Of a stretch of DNA of 64,000 bases, positions 45,586 through 54,646 are shown in pieces. Positions within the stretch are counted from its first letter, which is position 1; each line of letters begins with the position of its first letter. A program made the position numbers and the translations under genes. A model generated the notes under the pieces. It saw nothing but the letters and a program-made list of their open reading frames with translations, did not search any database and was not told the origin of the DNA. Source of the stretch: Intestinibacter bartlettii (GTDB lineage: Bacteria; Bacillota; Clostridia; Peptostreptococcales; Peptostreptococcaceae); contig NZ_JAHLOQ010000001.1 in NCBI RefSeq assembly GCF_018917435.1, forward strand, positions 62,001 to 126,000, written 5' to 3'.

Positions 45586-45862
45586 ACATATACCACCTAT
45601 TAATTTTTTTACACTAATTTATATTATACTACTTTTTTTATATTATTACTTATTATAAATACTTATATTTATTTTGTTTTATTTTATATTTATAATACCA
45701 AAATTTAATATATAGATTTATTTTCTTTTTATGTATTTTATGATAAAATAATTAATATGTTTTATTTTGGCTTGAAATTTAAATTTCATTTATACTTTTA
45801 AAATATATTACATAGGCTAAAATAATAAAAACTAAATATCTATTGAAATTAGGAGGATTAAT

Positions 45863-46315
45863 ATGGGTTTAAAAGACAAATTTGCCGAATCATATGCTAG
45901 GTCAAAAACTATGAGTGGACCAGAAAAAAGAGCAAATGAAATCATGGGTAAATTATTAATGAAAAAAGCAATCATACCTATAGTAGCTATGATTATATTA
46001 ATAATAGTTGGTGCTTTCATGCATATTAATGGATGGATAATCCTTGGAATAAACTTAGCTATATGCGTTGCTACTTTCTTCTATATAAGAAAACAAGCTC
46101 AAGAATTCCAAAACTTTACACCTTATGTTGGTAATCTAATAAGTTTAGAACAAAAAGGTAAAAAAGAGTTCGTTGCTATATTAAAACAAGGTAAAAAACC
46201 TATTAAATTAAAAATAACTTATGGTGCTGAAGATTTACAAAATATAAAGAAAAATCAATTAGTACAAATAAGTTACAACTCAAAATATCAAATTGCAATA
46301 TTAGTTACTAGATAG
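45863..46315 (+). CDS. small membrane protein, unknown function
   Basis: 150 residues. A basic N-terminus of about 34 residues (MGLKDKFAESYARSKTMSGP), two membrane segments (residues about 37-75), and a C-terminal soluble domain of about 70 residues (strands and lysines) without known motifs. Codons are of the type seen in highly expressed genes here, and an AGGAGG ribosome site precedes ATG. I know no function. Confidence 0.7.
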   Translation: MGLKDKFAESYARSKTMSGPEKRANEIMGKLLMKKAIIPIVAMIILIIVGAFMHINGWIILGINLAICVATFFYIRKQAQEFQNFTPYVGNLISLEQKGKKEFVAILKQGKKPIKLKITYGAEDLQNIKKNQLVQISYNSKYQIAILVTR

Positions 46316-46336
46316 TAATTGTAATTTATATAAAAA

Positions 46337-46368
46337 ATAAGCGTGTCATATGACCGCTTATTTTTTTA
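46337..46368. terminator. bidirectional terminator
   Basis: AATAAGCG/CGCTTATT stem with TGTCATATGAC in between, then TTTTTTT. Confidence 0.85.
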
Positions 46369-46369
46369 T

Positions 46370-46648
46370 CTATTCTTCATCTTCATATCTATTTTGATTA
46401 TATACAAATTCTTTATATATCTTAAGTGCATTAGCAAGTTGATCTGGGCAAGATGTTCCTCTCATTTTACATGGCACCTGTTCAAGCATTTTTATAACAT
46501 AATCTATATTTTGACCCCTTACCAAGTTTTTAATAGCTATTAATGCTCCTTCACATCCACCTTCAAATACTACATCAACTACTACATCATCATCTATATC
46601 TAATAAAATTGACTTTGCACATACTCCATTCGTATAATATCTATACAT
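46370..46648 (-). CDS. TSCPD domain-containing protein (TIGR03905 type)
   Basis: 92 residues. The C-terminal motif GTSCPDQLANAL is the name-giving TSCPD motif; CKMRGTSCP and GGCEGALIAIKNLVRG are also typical. Cysteines 10, 32, 60 and 67 could bind metal or Fe-S. The domain occurs in ribonucleotide reductases and as free proteins; the function of the free form is unknown. AGGAGG ribosome site. Monocistronic. Confidence 0.93.
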   Translation of the reverse strand: MYRYYTNGVCAKSILLDIDDDVVVDVVFEGGCEGALIAIKNLVRGQNIDYVIKMLEQVPCKMRGTSCPDQLANALKIYKEFVYNQNRYEDEE

Positions 46649-46934
46649 ATTATCCCTCCTAATACTTGACCTAAAAAAGTTCTAATATTTAACTTTGTAT
46701 AATATCCTATATTTATAAACTTATGATAAAATACTATTATTAATGTTATTTTTTTAATAGGGGAAATATAATTTCTATAAATCAACTTTAGGACGTCATT
46801 TTGAATTCACAATTTTTTTATAATATTTATTTTTAAACCACTAATATAGAAGTTTTTTCCTTTCAATTTGAATTGCGTATATATTAACTATTATTGGTTA
46901 ATATTTATCTATAGAAATAGATGAGGAGAGAGTT

Positions 46935-47348
46935 ATGATTATATTAGAATTTTATTTTAGAACTTTAACAGTTTTATTTTGGATTACACTACTATTTAAC
47001 TGGATTTTTATACCTAATCCAGATATAAATTATTACATATTTAATACTTATTTGATTTTATCATTGATATACATTATTTTATCTATCATAAATAAAATTA
47101 AACATAAATGCATAGATATAAAAACAAAAGTAGATTTCTTTTACAAATCTATTTCAATCATAACTTTTGTAGTCTCAATGATGTACTTTTTATTATATTC
47201 AAATAGTATTAAACTACTTTTAATAAAAACGTTTATAATTTTTATATATTTCTATATATCTTGCAAAAAAGTTAACTTAAAAGACGAAGAAGGCGTGGTT
47301 GGTATCATAGGTTCTATACTAATCTTTGTGTTTGCTACGTACTATTAA
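46935..47348 (+). CDS. small integral membrane protein, unknown function
   Basis: 137 residues, very hydrophobic with five predicted membrane segments and a lysine-rich loop after segment 2 (INKIKHKCIDIKTK). Nothing recognisable. It has a decent GAGGAG ribosome site and codons like the rest of the window, so it is likely to be real. No neighbour gives a clue. Confidence 0.55.
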   Translation: MIILEFYFRTLTVLFWITLLFNWIFIPNPDINYYIFNTYLILSLIYIILSIINKIKHKCIDIKTKVDFFYKSISIITFVVSMMYFLLYSNSIKLLLIKTFIIFIYFYISCKKVNLKDEEGVVGIIGSILIFVFATYY

Positions 47349-47478
47349 TGTCTTTATTATACATTACTATGGAAAATGTTAGACATATTAATATTTTTTT
47401 GTTATTATGTATAATGAAGTTAATTTAAAAAGCAAATGAAATTAAATTAATTAAATAAGAAAAAGGAGTAAACAACTT

Positions 47479-48231
47479 ATGGAAAAGAAAATATTAGCTA
47501 AAGTTGGAGATAAAGAAATCTCTAATATCGACATTGATAATGCTATACAAGGTCTAGACCCTTATCAAGCACAACAATTCCAAACTGAAGAAGGTAGAAA
47601 ATATGTATTAGAAGACTTAGTAAACCAAGAACTTCTTTATATGTATGCTAAAGATAATAAAATAGACCAAGATGAAGCTTTCAGAAAAGAAATGGCTGAA
47701 ATAGAAAAAAACGTATTAAAACAATACGTAATAAACCAAATATTAACTGGTGTAACATTAACTGATGAAGAAAAACAAGCTTTCTATGAAGCTAACAAAG
47801 CTAACTTCTCTAACCCAGAAACTGCTAATGCAAAACATATATTAGTAGATTCAGAAGAAAAAGCTAACGAAATATTAGCTCAAATAAAAGCTGGAGACGT
47901 TACTTTCGAAGATGCTGCAAGAGCTAACTCAACTTGTCCTTCTAAAGATCAAGGTGGAGACTTAGGTACTTTCGGTAGAGGACAAATGGTTCCTGAATTC
48001 GAAGATGCAACTTTCGCTATGAATGTTGGAGATGTAAGTGAACCTGTTAAAACTCAATTTGGTTACCACTTAATCAAATTAGAAGCTAAAAATGAACCAA
48101 CTATACCAGCTTACGAAGAAATAGCTGATAAAGTTGAAAAAACTTTAATGTTCCAAAAACAAGGTGAAGTATACAAAAATAAATTAGATGAAGTAAAAGC
48201 TAAATTCGGTGATATAGTTTCTTACATGTAA
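47479..48231 (+). CDS. parvulin-type peptidyl-prolyl cis/trans isomerase (cytoplasmic)
   Basis: 250 residues. A helical SurA-like chaperone region (residues 1-110) precedes a rotamase domain (ANAKHILVDSEEKANEILAQ; DLGTFGRGQMVPEFEDATFA; GYHLIKLEAK). Unlike PrsA it has no signal peptide or lipobox Cys, so it acts in the cytoplasm, probably as a folding helper. Codon choice is highly biased (AAA, GAA, GCT), suggesting strong expression. AAAAGGAG precedes ATG. Single-gene unit. Confidence 0.92.
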   Translation: MEKKILAKVGDKEISNIDIDNAIQGLDPYQAQQFQTEEGRKYVLEDLVNQELLYMYAKDNKIDQDEAFRKEMAEIEKNVLKQYVINQILTGVTLTDEEKQAFYEANKANFSNPETANAKHILVDSEEKANEILAQIKAGDVTFEDAARANSTCPSKDQGGDLGTFGRGQMVPEFEDATFAMNVGDVSEPVKTQFGYHLIKLEAKNEPTIPAYEEIADKVEKTLMFQKQGEVYKNKLDEVKAKFGDIVSYM

Positions 48232-48251
48232 TCTAAATAAATTTGTAAATC

Positions 48252-48294
48252 AAAAAAGCTTGTCTTATACTAATTATGACAAGCTTTTAATTTT
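48252..48294 (+). terminator. terminator after the parvulin gene
   Basis: AAAAAGCTTGTC/TGACAAGCTTTT stem, with T-rich tail. Confidence 0.85.
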
Positions 48295-48420
48295 ACCCAT
48301 TTTATTAAATTAGACTAACATCCAATTATAATTTACGCATATTTAATTTTATAACCTTTGTAATATAATAATTTATTTTACAGCTTAACTGATTTGTCTA
48401 TCAATTAAATCACTTTCATT

Positions 48421-48903
48421 TTATGTAAATAATCTTCTACTTTTATATTTTTTAGTAATTATATTATATTCAACCTCAGTTATCCCCTCAATTTTATAAA
48501 TTTCTTCAAAAACAAATTTTTCTAAACCTTCTACATCTTCAACAAATGCTTCTGCATATAATTCATTCTTTCCAGTCATAACATATACACTTTCTATTTG
48601 TGGATGTTTTACAAGTTCATCTGCAACATCATTTAATTTATTTGGTATAGCTTTTACTTGTAAAAATACAGGAGTATTTAAACCAACTTTTTTTGAATTT
48701 AATTGAACTGTAAATCTTTCAATTATTCCTTCTTCAAGCATTTTCATAACTCTTTCTCTTACAGCCATACGTGACAGATGTACTTCTCTAGCAATCTCTG
48801 CATACGATATTCTACTATCATTTGCTAATAATTTTAGTATTCTTATATCCGTTTTGTCTAAATGAATACCTAATTTGTCAAAATCTAAAGAATCTTCTCT
48901 CAT
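48421..48903 (-). CDS. Lrp/AsnC-family regulator
   Basis: 160 residues. N-terminal helix-turn-helix (LLANDSRISYAEIAREVHLS) and C-terminal RAM/AsnC ligand domain (VFLQVKAIPNKLNDVADELV; ESVYVMTGKNELYAEAFVED). These regulators respond to amino acids. Clear AGGAGG ribosome site. Target unknown; a CBS protein and cold shock gene are upstream on the same strand, but terminators intervene. Confidence 0.95.
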   Translation of the reverse strand: MREDSLDFDKLGIHLDKTDIRILKLLANDSRISYAEIAREVHLSRMAVRERVMKMLEEGIIERFTVQLNSKKVGLNTPVFLQVKAIPNKLNDVADELVKHPQIESVYVMTGKNELYAEAFVEDVEGLEKFVFEEIYKIEGITEVEYNIITKKYKSRRLFT

Positions 48904-49005
48904 AAATATACCTCCTCATTAGGAAAATTTTAACACCCCTATAATTAGATTATAACAGTTAGTATATCTATCGGTATATAAAAACTTATTTTATATGGAT
49001 TTTTT

Positions 49006-49419
49006 TTATTTTTTCATCTTTTCGTAACAATATTCCACAATCGTTCTTCTTTTAACCATTCCTATAAATGTTTCAGTATCATCTATTACAGGAACAAAAT
49101 TTTGAGTAATTGCCTTTGATACTAACAGCTCCATGTTTGCACTTATAGGTACAGGAGTGTTATTCTTCCTTCTAGGAACTTCTATTACAGGCATTACATC
49201 TATATCTTTTAAACTTATTTCTTTTTTTTCAATCAAATCTTTTAATGTCCAAAGTAAATCCCCTTCTGTTATTGTCCCTACATATTTCCCATCCTTTGTT
49301 AATATAGGAATAGATGAATATCTATGGTATTCCATTTTTTCTAAAGTTTGTCTAATAGTAAAGTCTTCTGTTATATATGCAACTTCACTTTTTGGTGTTA
49401 GAAAAAATAATATATTCAT
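49006..49419 (-). CDS. CBS-domain pair protein (DarB/CbpB-like)
   Basis: 137 residues made only of two CBS repeats: RYSSIPILTKDGKYVGTITE in the first, ITQNFVPVIDDTETFIGMVK and RRTIVEY in the second. Length and the IPRR/IEVPRR-type linker recall B. subtilis DarB (CbpB), which binds c-di-AMP and regulates Rel and pyruvate carboxylase; this is only resemblance. CBS pairs usually bind adenine nucleotides. GGAGGT ribosome site. Note the BusR-like regulator at 34393, another possible c-di-AMP target. Confidence 0.8.
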   Translation of the reverse strand: MNILFFLTPKSEVAYITEDFTIRQTLEKMEYHRYSSIPILTKDGKYVGTITEGDLLWTLKDLIEKKEISLKDIDVMPVIEVPRRKNNTPVPISANMELLVSKAITQNFVPVIDDTETFIGMVKRRTIVEYCYEKMKK

Positions 49420-49569
49420 GTCTATATTACACCTCCATAATAATTTACAAAAAAAGTCTATCTCATATTATTTTATCATAGTTAAGTAAGGGTTTGCATC
49501 TAAATTTACTACTTCTTTAAAAACAGTATTTACAATATTTATGATTAAAATTCATATAATTTTACGCAC

Positions 49570-49600
49570 AAAAAAAGCCACCTAGGTGGCCTTTTTCTCA
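49570..49600 (-). terminator. terminator after the cold shock gene
   Basis: GCCACCTAGGTGGC palindrome (49576-49589) with T-rich flank on the minus strand (TTTTTTTG) and T-run on the plus strand as well. Confidence 0.82.
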
Positions 49601-49650
49601 CATATCACTAGCGTTACTAATATATATATGAATTTTCATTATAATCCTAA

Positions 49651-49851
49651 TTATAATCTTACTACGTTAGCAGCTTGAGGACCTTTTGCTCCTTCAACTA
49701 CGTCAAATTCAACATTTTGTCCTTCTTCTAATGATTTGTATCCATCACATTGTATAGCTGAGAAATGTACGAAAACATCTCCTTCACCTTCTACAGATAT
49801 GAATCCAAATCCTTTTTCGTTGTTAAACCATTTTACTACACCTGTTTTCAT
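49651..49851 (-). CDS. cold shock protein (CspA/CspB family)
   Basis: 66 residues, whole cold shock domain. RNP1 is KGFGFI and RNP2 is VFVHF, in [20 protein letters not shown] and [20 protein letters not shown]. It binds single-stranded RNA and DNA and acts as an RNA chaperone. AGGAGG ribosome site. About 190 bases of leader up to the next gene, without clear structure, might include a long 5' UTR as in other csp genes. Terminator downstream. Confidence 0.97.
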   Translation of the reverse strand: MKTGVVKWFNNEKGFGFISVEGEGDVFVHFSAIQCDGYKSLEEGQNVEFDVVEGAKGPQAANVVRL

Positions 49852-50043
49852 TAATAAATCCTCCTAAAAACACACTTAATTGGCTATTAAAATAGCCTTA
49901 TACTTAATTTATCATATATAATTATATTTGTCAATTAAATTTAATTTTATACTTTTTTTCTGCATTTTATAAAAATAAATTATTTAAATCTTGAAATTAA
50001 GCAAATAATGTATATAAATTCAATAAATCTACATCATTAATCA

Positions 50044-51348
50044 TTAGTAATTGACTTTGATTAAGTGGAATTTTATTGATTTATCACTCCAACCTAAATC
50101 CCATGGAACTAAAAGTCTGTCTGTGTTGTGGCAAGTAACTAATGGATAACCTTTAGAATCTAATCCTGTTACTGTGGATACATGAGTTATTCTACCGTTC
50201 TTTTCATATCCGACTATATCCCCAGGTCTCATATCGTAAGCTTGTTTATATACTTCTTCATAACTACCTTTAGCTAAATAGTAACCTCTTCCACTATAAA
50301 CGATATAATTTTTAAAACCTTGAGCATTTACCCACGCCTTTGTAGCTGCTCCATTTTCATAATTCCATGTTGGATTTTTTGAAAAAGTTCCACTTTCAAG
50401 CATTATCTGTGATGCAAAATTAGCACAATCACCACCATCACCATTAAAATCTTTATAATTTGGATTTATAAGATAAATTTTGTCGCTTACATTTGTAGCT
50501 GCCCCACAATATTTATGGGCATAATCTATAGCCTTTCTTTGTCTATCATTTAAATCTAATTCTACTGGTTTTTGAGCTAAAATATAACTTTTTATTTCAT
50601 TTGAATTTATATGTTCTAAATTAAGTGAATCCGCAAATGGATCACTATACCACTCTTTAGTTATTACATATTGGTCATCTTTTACTCTTACATGAAGATA
50701 ATGTTGAGTTCCTATTTGAAATTCATTTTTTATTTCTGGTTGATTTTCATAATAGTATTTATATTTGGTGCAAACTGTACAAATTATGCCGTATAAATTT
50801 TTTTCTCTTTCTCTCATTTTATTTACTTTTACTTTAGCATCAATTTCATCAAACACTACACCTTGTTTATCTGACCAATTTTTGAGATATTGCATTTTTT
50901 TAATTTCATGTTCATATGCCCAAAGTCCAAATTTGATATCTGTATCATATAAACCTTTTAATATTTCTTCATTGTGATCCATAATAGCTTTGTTTCTATA
51001 GTTAAATAAATCTTTTAAGTAGCCTTCATACTCTTTGCTTATATCTTGAGTTTTGTTCATATCTTTATTTTTTTCATTGCCATCTTCTGATTGTATGTTT
51101 TTACTATCTTCTAGATTTTGTTTTGAAGTATTGTCTTTATTTTGTTTTGTTTCTTGTTTTATATTCGAATTTTTGTCTTGTTGTGTCCCTTCTTTCTGAT
51201 TTTTGTTATTGTCTTTGTCTTCATTTTGATATGTTATTTTATTTTGTGCATATATATAAGAATTAACTTTAAGATTTGTAGAATTAATTGTTACTATACT
51301 TAAACTCAATACTAATAAAATCTTAAAGAATCTTTTATATCTTATCAA
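50044..51348 (-). CDS. secreted amidase-domain (Amidase_6) protein
   Basis: 434 residues. Signal peptide: basic start IRYKRFFKILL then hydrophobic LVLSLSIVTINS. Residues about 36-105 are a low-complexity Lys/Asn/Gln/Asp linker. Then comes a helical domain (about 105-265), and a C-terminal amidase-type domain (residues 265-434) with Cys in GGDCANFASQIML and His in ITHVSTVTG, plus CHNTDR, the catalytic pattern of Amidase_6. Probably cell-wall or peptide amide hydrolase acting outside the cell. Upstream CACCTCC is its ribosome site on the minus strand. Confidence 0.87.
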   Translation of the reverse strand: MIRYKRFFKILLVLSLSIVTINSTNLKVNSYIYAQNKITYQNEDKDNNKNQKEGTQQDKNSNIKQETKQNKDNTSKQNLEDSKNIQSEDGNEKNKDMNKTQDISKEYEGYLKDLFNYRNKAIMDHNEEILKGLYDTDIKFGLWAYEHEIKKMQYLKNWSDKQGVVFDEIDAKVKVNKMREREKNLYGIICTVCTKYKYYYENQPEIKNEFQIGTQHYLHVRVKDDQYVITKEWYSDPFADSLNLEHINSNEIKSYILAQKPVELDLNDRQRKAIDYAHKYCGAATNVSDKIYLINPNYKDFNGDGGDCANFASQIMLESGTFSKNPTWNYENGAATKAWVNAQGFKNYIVYSGRGYYLAKGSYEEVYKQAYDMRPGDIVGYEKNGRITHVSTVTGLDSKGYPLVTCHNTDRLLVPWDLGWSDKSIKFHLIKVNY

Positions 51349-51672
51349 AATACTTCACCTCCACTTGATAATACCTTGTTTGTCTTTTAGTTATTATAGC
51401 TTCTAGTAAATTACATTTTTAAATATAATTTCACTTGTTTAAGCCAAAATATTTTCTTATAATTTTTATTAGTATATCCAAAATATTAAACAAATAATTA
51501 TCATATGTGGTTTACATATTTTTCAATTATGTTATATACATTTTAGATTTATATTTTTTAATTGTACTGATACAAATCTCATTTTATAATTTTTACAAAT
51601 AAGTGTTATCATACTAAGGCATTTAATAGTAAAATATACCTATGCAATTTTTTAATTTATGGAGGAAAACGT
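51349..51672. other. intergenic region before the pyridoxal kinase gene
   Basis: 324 bases between divergent genes. It contains the ribosome site of the amidase gene at the left and ATGGAGGAAAAC for the kinase at the right. I see AT-rich promoter-like DNA but no ORF, terminator or clear structure. Confidence 0.3.
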
Positions 51673-52497
51673 ATGATCAAAAAAGTGGCCGCAATAAATG
51701 ATATGTCGGGAATTGGCAAGTGTTCTCTTACAGTTGCAATCCCTATATTATCGGCATTAAAAACCCAATGCTGTCCTTATCCAACAGCAATATTATCTAG
51801 CCAAACTGGATATCCAAAATTCACTTATTTAGATTTTACATCTCATATGGAGGAATACAGCGAAACTTGGAAAGAATTAAATGTTAATTTTGATACTATA
51901 TATAGTGGTTTTTTAGGATCTATTGATCAAATAGATATTGTTTGTGATTTTATAAAAAATAATAAAAAAGCTTATGTAATTGTAGACCCTGTTATGGGTG
52001 ATGGCGGAAATTATTATCAAACTTTCAACGACGAAATTTGTAATAAAATAAAAGACCTAGTTAAAATATCAGATTTAGTAACACCTAATTTAACAGAAGC
52101 ATGTCTTTTAACAAACAATAAATATCACACTAATTATACATTAGAAGAAACTTTAAGTTTAGCAAAAGAAATAGCTAATTTAGGTCCAAAAAAGGTTATA
52201 ATAACAGGAATTTTAATAGATGATAACATTATAAATCTAGGTTATGACAAAGATAAAGATGAATCTTTTTCTTATTCTCTAAAATATAATAATAAATCCT
52301 ATAGTGGGACAGGAGATATTTTTACATCTATTATCTCTGGTCTTATAACTAATGGACATGATTTTAAAGATTCAATAAAAATAGCTTCTGATTTTATATT
52401 TAAATGCATAGACTATACAGGAAAATACGATACTGACCCTAATGATGGCGTATTTTTTGAATTATTTTTAAATGACTTAACATCACTAAATAATTAG
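51673..52497 (+). CDS. pyridoxal/pyridoxamine kinase (PdxK/PdxY-like)
   Basis: 274 residues of the ribokinase fold, the PdxY/ThiD-like branch. INDMSGIGKCSLTVAIPIL at the N-terminus, VDPVMGDGGNYY, TPNLTEACLL and the catalytic SGTGDIFTS near the C-terminus. It phosphorylates B6 vitamers with ATP. GGAGG ribosome site. It ends at a hairpin terminator. A MocR (PLP-using) regulator lies 27 kb away, but nothing ties them. Confidence 0.9.
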   Translation: MIKKVAAINDMSGIGKCSLTVAIPILSALKTQCCPYPTAILSSQTGYPKFTYLDFTSHMEEYSETWKELNVNFDTIYSGFLGSIDQIDIVCDFIKNNKKAYVIVDPVMGDGGNYYQTFNDEICNKIKDLVKISDLVTPNLTEACLLTNNKYHTNYTLEETLSLAKEIANLGPKKVIITGILIDDNIINLGYDKDKDESFSYSLKYNNKSYSGTGDIFTSIISGLITNGHDFKDSIKIASDFIFKCIDYTGKYDTDPNDGVFFELFLNDLTSLNN

Positions 52498-52548
52498 ATA
52501 TTGAGTTCTACATCCTCTCTTATTTTTATATAAATATATTATAGATTC

Positions 52549-52600
52549 CAAGGCATAATTGTAATTTAAATTATAAACAATTATCACTTGCCTTTTATTT
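52549..52600 (+). terminator. terminator after the pyridoxal kinase gene
   Basis: AAGGCA plus TAATTGT pair with ACAATTA and TGCCTT across a bulge and loop, followed by TTATTTATAAT. Confidence 0.65.
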
Positions 52601-52629
52601 ATAATATAGACATAAGGGAGGATTTTTAT

Positions 52630-52950
52630 ATGAATATAAATCAAAAAGCTCAAGAATTAGCTAAACTTATAAAAACTACTGATGAATTTAAAACTATGAA
52701 TAAATATAAAAAAGAAATTGAAAAAAATAAAAATGTTAAAAGACAACTAGACAACTATTTAAGTAAAAAAGATAAAATCTACACTAAATATAAATTAGAT
52801 GAGGCAAATAGAAAGGTTTCTCAACTTGATAGAGAATATTCAAAAGTTTTTCAAACACCATTAGTGGAAAATTATTTTAAAAGTACCCAAAACTTTAACT
52901 TACTTATGCAAAGTGTATATAAATCTATTGAAGATGAGCTTCTAAGATAA
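52630..52950 (+). CDS. YlbF/YmcA-family protein
   Basis: 106 residues, entirely helical. Layout and motifs (NINQKAQELAKLIKTTDEFK, FKSTQNFNLLMQSVYKSIED) match the YlbF/YmcA (Com_YlbF) family. In B. subtilis these form the RicAFT complex with RicT, controlling RNase Y, sporulation and competence. ATG at 52630 with GGGAGG nearby, so the 14 residues upstream are not coding. Stand-alone gene. Confidence 0.85.
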   Translation: MNINQKAQELAKLIKTTDEFKTMNKYKKEIEKNKNVKRQLDNYLSKKDKIYTKYKLDEANRKVSQLDREYSKVFQTPLVENYFKSTQNFNLLMQSVYKSIEDELLR

Positions 52951-53073
52951 TTTTATATTACTGCTTTAAACATCTAATTTTAAATTCTAAAATTCACACT
53001 TCTCAAAAGAAATAAATTCACTATTGATTCTCGTTGATTTTATCTTATTTAAGACTTATCATTTAAATATATA

Positions 53074-53115
53074 CTTCTCTAAAAAGGCTTTTTATTAAAA
53101 GCTTTTTTAGAGAAA
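53074..53115. repeat. inverted repeat (hairpin) upstream of the aminotransferase gene
   Basis: TTCTCTAAAAA(G)GC... pairs with GC-TTTTTTAGAGAA over about 14 bp; no T-run follows, so it may be a terminator of ylbF read poorly or an operator. The region also holds ACTATAATTATAGT at 53169-53182. Confidence 0.4.
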
Positions 53116-53207
53116 ATACAAATAAACACCTTTGATTATTCTTAAAACCTGCATTTATAAGTAGATTGACTATAATTATAGTTTTATTCTAAATAAGGGG
53201 GATTAAT

Positions 53208-54554
53208 ATGTGTTCACTACCAACAAACCAAAAAAGATTATGTACAAATAAAGAAATCTGTACTAGAGAATTAGAAGTTTTAGCTAAAACTCAAAAACTA
53301 CCCTATTGTCCAATAGCATTTAAATCTGGACAAGATGCCCTTCTTTATGACTATGATGGCAAAGAATATATAGATTTATTATCAAGTGCATCTTCAGCTA
53401 ATATTGGACATGGTAATAAAGAAATTGCTAAAGCAGTTTATAATCAAATGTCTAAACTTCCTCAATTTGCAATAGCTTATTTTTCTTGTAGAGAAGCTGT
53501 TGAATATGCAGAAAAATTGATAGAGTTATACCCTGGAGATAACAATAAAAAAGTTATATTTTCTTCTTCTGGCTCTGAATCTATTGATGCTACTATCAAA
53601 TTATCTAAGTGCTATACTAGTAGAAATAAAATAATTTCTTTTAATGGAGCTTATCATGGAAGTACTTTTGGAGCTCTTTCAATCTCAGCTATTAGTTTAA
53701 ATATGAAAAGAAAAATGGGACCTATGATACCAGATATTTATCATTTCAATTATCCAATATGCATCAAATGTCCATATGAAAAATGTGAATCATCATGTAA
53801 TTTACAATGTCTAAAAGAAATAGAAAATGCATTTAGTTTATATCTTCCACCAGAAGAAGTTGCCGCCGTATTTTTTGAACCTATAGCAGGAGATGCCGGT
53901 ATAATCGTTCCACCTAAAAGATATGTACAAGCATTAGCTGAGCTTTGTAAAAAATATGGTATTTTATTTGTAGTTGATGAAATACAACAGGCTTGGGGTC
54001 GAAGCGGTAAGTTTTTTGCTATTGAAAATTTTGATGTTGAACCTGATTTAATAGTAATGGGTAAAGCCTCTGGTGGAGGGTTGCCTATGGGTATTGTAAT
54101 GGGTAAAACTGAAATAATGGATAGTTTAGATGCTCCAGCTCATGTTTTCACAATGTCAGGAAATTCTACTGTTTGCGTTGCAGCCTTAAAAATGCTAGAA
54201 ATATTTGAAAGAGAAAATTTAGTAGAACAATCAAAAACTAAAGGTGAATATTTTAAAAATAAATTATTAGAATTAAAAAATAAGTACGACATAATAAAAG
54301 ATGTTCGTGGACTTGGTTTATCTATTGGAGTAGATTTAGATAATAAAATTTCTACTACTAAGATAGTATATCAATGTCAGCAAAACGGCCTTGTTTTAAT
54401 ATCTATCGGAGAATGTACTTTGAGGATTCAACCTCCACTTGTTATAACTTATGCTCAAATAGATAAGTCTATTGATATAATTGAACAATCTATAAATGCT
54501 TTACTAGACGGTAAAATATCTGATGAAGCTTTGTCTGTAATAAATGGATGGTAA
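53208..54554 (+). CDS. class III aminotransferase (PLP-dependent)
   Basis: 448 residues. PLP lysine is in LIVMGKASGGGLPMG; SGSESIDATIKL, NGAYHGSTFGALSIS and VVDEIQQAWGRSGK are typical of the acetylornithine/4-aminobutyrate transaminase group. A Cys-rich stretch CIKCPYEKCESSCNLQC around residue 185 is also seen in relatives. It moves an amino group from an omega-amino acid or diamine to a keto acid. Precise substrate unknown. Followed 92 bases later by a class I/II aminotransferase on the same strand. Confidence 0.9.
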   Translation: MCSLPTNQKRLCTNKEICTRELEVLAKTQKLPYCPIAFKSGQDALLYDYDGKEYIDLLSSASSANIGHGNKEIAKAVYNQMSKLPQFAIAYFSCREAVEYAEKLIELYPGDNNKKVIFSSSGSESIDATIKLSKCYTSRNKIISFNGAYHGSTFGALSISAISLNMKRKMGPMIPDIYHFNYPICIKCPYEKCESSCNLQCLKEIENAFSLYLPPEEVAAVFFEPIAGDAGIIVPPKRYVQALAELCKKYGILFVVDEIQQAWGRSGKFFAIENFDVEPDLIVMGKASGGGLPMGIVMGKTEIMDSLDAPAHVFTMSGNSTVCVAALKMLEIFERENLVEQSKTKGEYFKNKLLELKNKYDIIKDVRGLGLSIGVDLDNKISTTKIVYQCQQNGLVLISIGECTLRIQPPLVITYAQIDKSIDIIEQSINALLDGKISDEALSVINGW

Positions 54555-54646
54555 TAGAATATTTATCAAACTTCAAATCAATATACAATAAATATCAAAT
54601 TTAATAATTTTTATTATATATAATTTTAAAAAGGGAGAATACGCTT

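Noticed and set aside
45774-45787. Palindrome GAAATTTAAATTTC upstream of the 45863 gene
   Set aside because: Simple AT-rich sequence, expected by chance; no link to a regulator.
46343-46543. Small hydrophobic ORF on the plus strand over the TSCPD gene
   Set aside because: It overlaps the terminator and the opposite-strand gene, which has motif support; it looks like a shadow.
46600-46785. ORF on the minus strand upstream of the TSCPD gene
   Set aside because: No ribosome site and it overlaps the TSCPD start region in another frame.
53169-53182. 14-base palindrome ACTATAATTATAGT before the class III aminotransferase
   Set aside because: About a dozen such palindromes are expected by chance in 64 kb of this composition; nothing else marks it.
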